Part shown: positions 60,652-64,000 of the stretch, in pieces
Layout: each line of letters begins with the position of its first letter
Numbering within the stretch: position 1 is the first letter of the stretch
Assembly: GCA_016931995.1 (NCBI GenBank)
Contig: JAFGDS010000079.1
Location: forward strand, 1-64,000
DNA: 64,000 bases
Direction: 5' to 3'
DNA from: Pirellulales bacterium
GTDB taxonomy: Bacteria > Planctomycetota > Planctomycetia > Pirellulales > Thermoguttaceae
Made by a program: the position numbers and the translations under genes
The notes under the pieces: model-generated
What the model was told of the DNA's origin: nothing
Database searches by the model: none
Seen by the model: only the letters and a program-made list of their open reading frames with translations

Positions 60652-60748
60652 GCCACTGCTGGCTTGTCCAGCAGTGCCCGGCAAATTCAGCGGGAGAACA
60701 GGGCGGATTCCGAGGGAGAAACACTGCTGGACAAGCCAGCAGTGGCGC
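60652..60748. repeat. Two CACTGCTGG-type hairpin repeats
   Basis: GCCACTGCTGGCTTGTCCAG (60652-60676) and an inverted, slightly different copy (60722-60748), separated by 45 bases. Family shared with 12883-12896 and 56934-56957. Confidence 0.85.
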
Positions 60749-60774
60749 CCGAGAGGTTAGCACAGGAGAAGACC

Positions 60775-61017
60775 ATGGACAAAGCGGAAGTGGAACGACG
60801 CGTCCGGAAGGTGATCCGCCACGTGCTGGGCGTGTCGGACGACATGATCTTGCCCGAAAGCCATTTCGTGTTCGATCTGGGCGCGGAGAGCACCCAATCG
60901 GTTGAACTCGTGGCCGCCTTCGAGGCCGAATTCGGCATCGAGATGGACGACGAGGCGGCGTTGTCCGTCGATACCGTCGGCGGCGCGGTCGATTTCATCG
61001 CTAAATACGTCTCTTAG
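60775..61017 (+). CDS. Acyl carrier protein
   Basis: An 80-residue product; ATG 60775 follows AGGAG. Four-helix ACP pattern with the 4'-phosphopantetheine serine in FDLGAESTQSVELVAAFEAE (the usual D-S-L is E-S-T here), then FGIEMDDEAALSVDTVGGAV. It is 144 bases downstream of the acyl-CoA synthetase. A partner synthase is not in the window; the main fatty-acid ACP normally sits with fabF, so this is probably a secondary carrier. Confidence 0.88.
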   Translation: MDKAEVERRVRKVIRHVLGVSDDMILPESHFVFDLGAESTQSVELVAAFEAEFGIEMDDEAALSVDTVGGAVDFIAKYVS

Positions 61018-61078
61018 CAGGTTCGTGCGAAGCCGCGAGCGGTTTTGAATCCCGAATCCCAATCCCCGAGTCCCAACG

Positions 61079-61855
61079 ATGGAAGTCATTGTCACGCAAA
61101 ACGCCCAGGACATGAGTTTGACGGCCGCGCGGGTCGTGGCCAAGGTTCTCAACACGAAGCCCAACGCCGTATTGGGGCTGGCCACCGGTTCGACCCCGCT
61201 AGGGCTCTACCAGGAGCTCGTGCGGATGCACCAGGATGAAGGGCTGGACTTCTCCCAGGTGACCACCTTCAACCTCGACGAATACGTCGGCCTGACGCGG
61301 AAACACCCGCAAAGCTACCACTACTTCATGTACGAGAACCTGTTCAAGCACATCAACATCCCGAAGCAGAACATCTTCATCCCCTCCGGCACGACGGACA
61401 ACTACGAGGCGTTTTGCCAGTGGTACGAGCAGCGTATCGTCGAATGCGGCGGGATCGACCTTCAGATCCTTGGGATCGGGAGCGACGGGCACATCGCCTT
61501 CAACGAGCCCTCCAGTTCGCTGGGCTCGCGGACGCGGATCAAGACGCTGGCCAAGCAAACCATCGACGACAACGCCCGGTTCTTCGACGCGCCGGAGCAG
61601 GTGCCCATCTACGCGATCACGATGGGCGTGGGCACGATCCTGGAGGCCCGGCGGTTGCTGCTTTTGGCCAACGGCGTGAACAAGGCGGCCGCCATCGCCG
61701 CGACGATCGAGGGCCCCGTGACCAGCATGATCACGGCCAGCGCGTTGCAGTTGCACCGCAACGCCATGGTCATCGTCGACCGGGACGCGGCGAGCCAACT
61801 GAAGATGCTCGACTACTACGAGTGGATCCAGGCCAAGATGCCCGACGCGCCGTAG
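61079..61855 (+). CDS. nagB: Glucosamine-6-phosphate deaminase
   Basis: Converts glucosamine-6-phosphate to fructose-6-phosphate and ammonia. The 258-residue product has VLGLATGSTPLGLYQELVRM, TFNLDEYVGLTRKHPQSYHY with the catalytic Asp, LGIGSDGHIAFNEPSSSLGS with the His/Glu relay, and NKAAAIAATIEGPVTSMITA. The C-terminal allosteric-loop residues are not obvious. Together with the GlmU-like enzyme on the same strand it frames amino-sugar nucleotide metabolism. Confidence 0.96.
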   Translation: MEVIVTQNAQDMSLTAARVVAKVLNTKPNAVLGLATGSTPLGLYQELVRMHQDEGLDFSQVTTFNLDEYVGLTRKHPQSYHYFMYENLFKHINIPKQNIFIPSGTTDNYEAFCQWYEQRIVECGGIDLQILGIGSDGHIAFNEPSSSLGSRTRIKTLAKQTIDDNARFFDAPEQVPIYAITMGVGTILEARRLLLLANGVNKAAAIAATIEGPVTSMITASALQLHRNAMVIVDRDAASQLKMLDYYEWIQAKMPDAP

Positions 61856-61862
61856 GGACCGA

Positions 61863-61938
61863 GCCGTCATGCTGAGCGCGGCGAAGCATCTCGGCTGGTA
61901 CCACGCCAACGAGATCCTTCGCCGCGCTCAGGATGACT
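61863..61938. repeat. Inverted pair of TCATGCTGAGCG / GCGCTCAGGATGAC repeats
   Basis: Same internal unit as the MITE-like element at 19781-19912, without its terminal repeats. Confidence 0.8.
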
Positions 61939-61972
61939 CATTGCGCGGCGTCAGGATGGAGGAGACTGCTCG

Positions 61973-63256
61973 ATGCGATTGATTCTTATTGATCTTCCCG
62001 GCCCAAAACGGTTCCATTTCGATCCGGTCGCCCTGTCGCGGCCGATTTGGGAGCTGCGGTGCGGGATCACGTCGCTGGGCGAGAAGCTCGTGGCGGCCAC
62101 CAAGCCGGCCAGCGTGGCGTGCTTCTGTCCGCCCTACATGGCCGACGCCTATCGGGCGCGGACGGCGTGGCCGGTGAACGATCCCACAACGCTCGCCGGC
62201 GACGACCTGTTCGTGGTTCACGCCCGCGCGAAAGCCGACGCCATCGCCAAACAGGCGACCGGCCCCAGCCGCATCCAGTTGGACGAGGACGGCGAGTGCC
62301 TGTTTCTCCGCGTCGGGCGGGAAGACCTGGCCAAGCTCAACGCGGGCTCGATCGACGCCCTGATCGAGTCGGCCAAGAAGACGCTCCAGCCGTGTTCGTG
62401 CGACATGCCCACGTGGAACTACACGTGGGAGTTGGTTCTGGAAAACCCGGCGCAATTGACCCGGGACTTTGCCGCGGCCGGTCGAAGCGGCATCGAGGGC
62501 GCGGTCGAGGATCCCTGCGCGATTCGCGGGAGCAAGAACGACGTCTTCATCGCCCCGGGCGCGAAAATCCATCCGATGGTCGTCCTCGACGCCGAGCACG
62601 GCCCCATCTACCTGGACGAAGGCGTCGAGGCACACCCCTTCACCCGGATCGAAGGGCCCTGCTACGTCGGCCCCAAGTCGATCCTGCTGGGCGCGAAGTG
62701 TCGCGAGGGCATGTCCATCGGGCCGGTCTGCCGGGTGGGCGGGGAAGTCGAGGAGTCGATCATCCAGGGCTACTCGAACAAATACCACGACGGATTCCTC
62801 GGCCACGCCTACGTCGGCGAATGGGTCAATCTCGGGGCCATGACCACCAACAGCGACCTCAAGAACGATTACTCCAGCGTGTCCGTCATCCTCGACGGTC
62901 GCCGGCCCATCGACACCGGCTCGACCAAGGTCGGCTCGCTCATCGGCGATCACACGAAGACGTCCATCGGCGTCCTCTTCAACACTGGCGCGTACGTCGG
63001 GGCCATGTCGCTGATCGCCACGACTGGCAAGCTCCTGCCGAAGTTCATCCCGAACTTCGCCTGGTTCGTCGAGGGCGCGGTGACCAAGGGCTTCGGCAAG
63101 CGGAAGCTCTACGAGACGGCGGCGGCGGCCATGCCGCGGCGCGGCGGCCGGTGGACCGAGGCCGACGAGGCCATGTGGGACGCCATCCATGACTTGACCG
63201 AACCCACCCGCACCCCCGCCGTCGAAAAAGGCCGCCGCCTCCTCGCCGGCGGGTAA
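61973..63256 (+). CDS. GlmU-like sugar nucleotidyltransferase / acyltransferase
   Basis: A 427-residue product of the alternative bacterial GlmU family. The N-terminus MRLILIDLPGPKRFHFDPVA, then LSRPIWELRCGITSLGEKLV, is typical of that group, whose N-terminal nucleotidyltransferase is degenerate relative to E. coli GlmU. The C-terminal left-handed beta helix has hexapeptides (IAPGAKIHPMVVLDAEHGPI, GPCYVGPKSILLGAK, FLGHAYVGEWVNLGAMTTNS). Predicted role: UDP-GlcNAc formation or N-acetyl transfer to a sugar-1-phosphate; exact donor unknown. 117 bases downstream of nagB. Confidence 0.85.
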   Translation: MRLILIDLPGPKRFHFDPVALSRPIWELRCGITSLGEKLVAATKPASVACFCPPYMADAYRARTAWPVNDPTTLAGDDLFVVHARAKADAIAKQATGPSRIQLDEDGECLFLRVGREDLAKLNAGSIDALIESAKKTLQPCSCDMPTWNYTWELVLENPAQLTRDFAAAGRSGIEGAVEDPCAIRGSKNDVFIAPGAKIHPMVVLDAEHGPIYLDEGVEAHPFTRIEGPCYVGPKSILLGAKCREGMSIGPVCRVGGEVEESIIQGYSNKYHDGFLGHAYVGEWVNLGAMTTNSDLKNDYSSVSVILDGRRPIDTGSTKVGSLIGDHTKTSIGVLFNTGAYVGAMSLIATTGKLLPKFIPNFAWFVEGAVTKGFGKRKLYETAAAAMPRRGGRWTEADEAMWDAIHDLTEPTRTPAVEKGRRLLAGG

Positions 63257-63261
63257 TCCGC

Positions 63262-63420
63262 CGTGTGCCACGGGCTTCGTCCGTGCCGGATTCTCGGTGT
63301 GCCAGGGCACTGGCTCCGCCAATGCCCTCAAAAGACGCGTCACGTCCCGCCGTTGGCTCACCACGGAGGCGCGGCGTGGCTTGTCGGAGCGTTCGCACTG
63401 GCGGAGCCAGTGGCACACCC
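63262..63420. repeat. CACTGGC-type hairpin cluster
   Basis: Two or three copies in both orientations, with a CACCACGGAGGCGCGG unit at 63360-63375, between the convergent GlmU-like and transglutaminase-like genes. Confidence 0.75.
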
Positions 63421-63426
63421 CGGCTC

Positions 63427-64000
63427 CTACTTCTTCGCTTCCGGCTCCAGCGGCGTCCACTCGCCAAAGCGCTCCGTGACGATCTTGCACGGGCCCTTCG
63501 ATTTCCACGTCGCCGAGGAGTTGTAGTCCCACTGGAGATAGTCGGAGGGGCCGCCGCCGTGCGTGGTAATCAGGTAGCCGTTGCGGCGGTTGCCGATGGC
63601 GGCCGCCACGTCGGCCGGCGTCTTGAAGACGCCGCGGCCCGTGGACGGATCCATGGGTACCCAGCCGTAGCCGGGTAGATAGACCTCGGGCCAGCGGTGG
63701 AACACGCCGTAGTCGGTCGAGGCGTCGTCGCCGCGGACCACGATCGAGCCGACGTATCGGGCGGGCAGTCCCGCCGCGCGGCACAGCGCGATGAACGCGA
63801 ACGAATACTCCGAGCACGAGCCCGTCCCGCGCCGCAGCACCTCGGGAGCCACCTCCCAACTGTCGTCCAGAACGTACCGCGTGTTCTTGATGACGTGGTC
63901 GAAGATGTCCATCGCGATCTCGTGACAGTTGGTCTTGGAGCCCGCGATCTGCCGGGCCGTTTTCGCAATCCGCTCGTCGGTGATGCGGAACTTCGTGCCG
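63427..64000 (-). CDS. Transglutaminase-like protein, 5' end beyond window
   Basis: The frame is open past the right edge; 190 residues of the C-terminal part are seen. The catalytic triad of the transglutaminase fold is visible: Cys in RRGTGSCSEYSFAFIALCRA, His in GVFHRWPEVYLPGYGWVPM, and Asp in the following DPSTGRG. The N-terminal section (RITDERIAKTARQIAGSKTN) precedes the core. Such proteins are often exported proteases or cross-linkers; its start and any signal peptide are outside the window. Confidence 0.85.
   Translation of the reverse strand, partial: GTKFRITDERIAKTARQIAGSKTNCHEIAMDIFDHVIKNTRYVLDDSWEVAPEVLRRGTGSCSEYSFAFIALCRAAGLPARYVGSIVVRGDDASTDYGVFHRWPEVYLPGYGWVPMDPSTGRGVFKTPADVAAAIGNRRNGYLITTHGGGPSDYLQWDYNSSATWKSKGPCKIVTERFGEWTPLEPEAKK

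Noticed and set aside
58480-60684. 734-codon minus-strand frame opposite the acyl-CoA synthetase
   Set aside because: Antisense shadow; the plus strand has all expected domains and motifs.
61928-63859. 643-codon minus-strand frame across the GlmU-like gene and repeats
   Set aside because: Translates repeat hairpins and antisense coding DNA; no motifs.

Overview
The window reads as a high-GC chromosome segment of a planctomycete, probably of the Pirellulales/Thermoguttaceae type. This is inferred from several traits seen together: two PEP-CTERM secreted proteins, a dockerin/SBBP-repeat protein with the planctomycete N-terminal motif VEPLEDRRLL, a DUF1573 protein, an MJ0042-type zinc-ribbon membrane protein, a four-helix-bundle (23S IVS-type) protein, a duplicated-ACT aspartate kinase, and a tmRNA with tag AEENLAMAA. 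Intergenic space is crowded with at least ten families of short, mostly palindromic dispersed repeats, and several copies lie in frame inside genes.

Layout. 1-10 kb: 3' end of a papain-like-fold gene, aspartate kinase, phosphoglycerate mutase, a SelA-like protein without its PLP lysine, a secreted protein and guaB. 10-16 kb: ASCH protein, TPR protein, Wza-like polysaccharide export protein and a PEP-CTERM protein. 16-20 kb: parA-parB with two parS-like sites upstream, tRNA-Pro and small proteins. 20-24 kb: DUF1573 protein and the NAD salvage pair pncB-pncA. 24-30 kb: sugar-nucleotide genes (rfbB-rfbD, a UTP-sugar-1-P uridylyltransferase with a GHMP kinase, gmd). 30-36 kb: membrane proteins, histidine phosphatase, PHP-domain protein and mnmA.

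36.1-47.9 kb: ssrA (tmRNA) carries an 11.4-kb integrated element bounded by a 22-bp duplication of the tmRNA 3' end. The element encodes two complete tyrosine recombinases, a putative gpT-like major capsid protein, coiled-coil structural candidates, a replication-initiation-like protein and HTH proteins. No portal, terminase or lysis gene was recognised, so it looks like a phage satellite or a reduced prophage. The attachment core lies inside the first integrase gene. In the chromosome this integrase ends in residues read antisense from ssrA. In the excised circle it would be fused in frame to a 64-residue tail whose coding sequence is now stranded at the far end of the element.

48-64 kb: dockerin/SBBP protein, tRNA-Leu, leuA preceded by a leucine-rich leader peptide and an attenuator-like terminator, a type II restriction-modification pair, tRNA with CAT anticodon, a second PEP-CTERM protein, hemL, an ADP-forming acyl-CoA synthetase with an acyl carrier protein, nagB, a GlmU-like nucleotidyltransferase, and the 3' end of a transglutaminase-like gene running off the window.

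All functions come from reading translated sequence and recognising family motifs. No database search was run.
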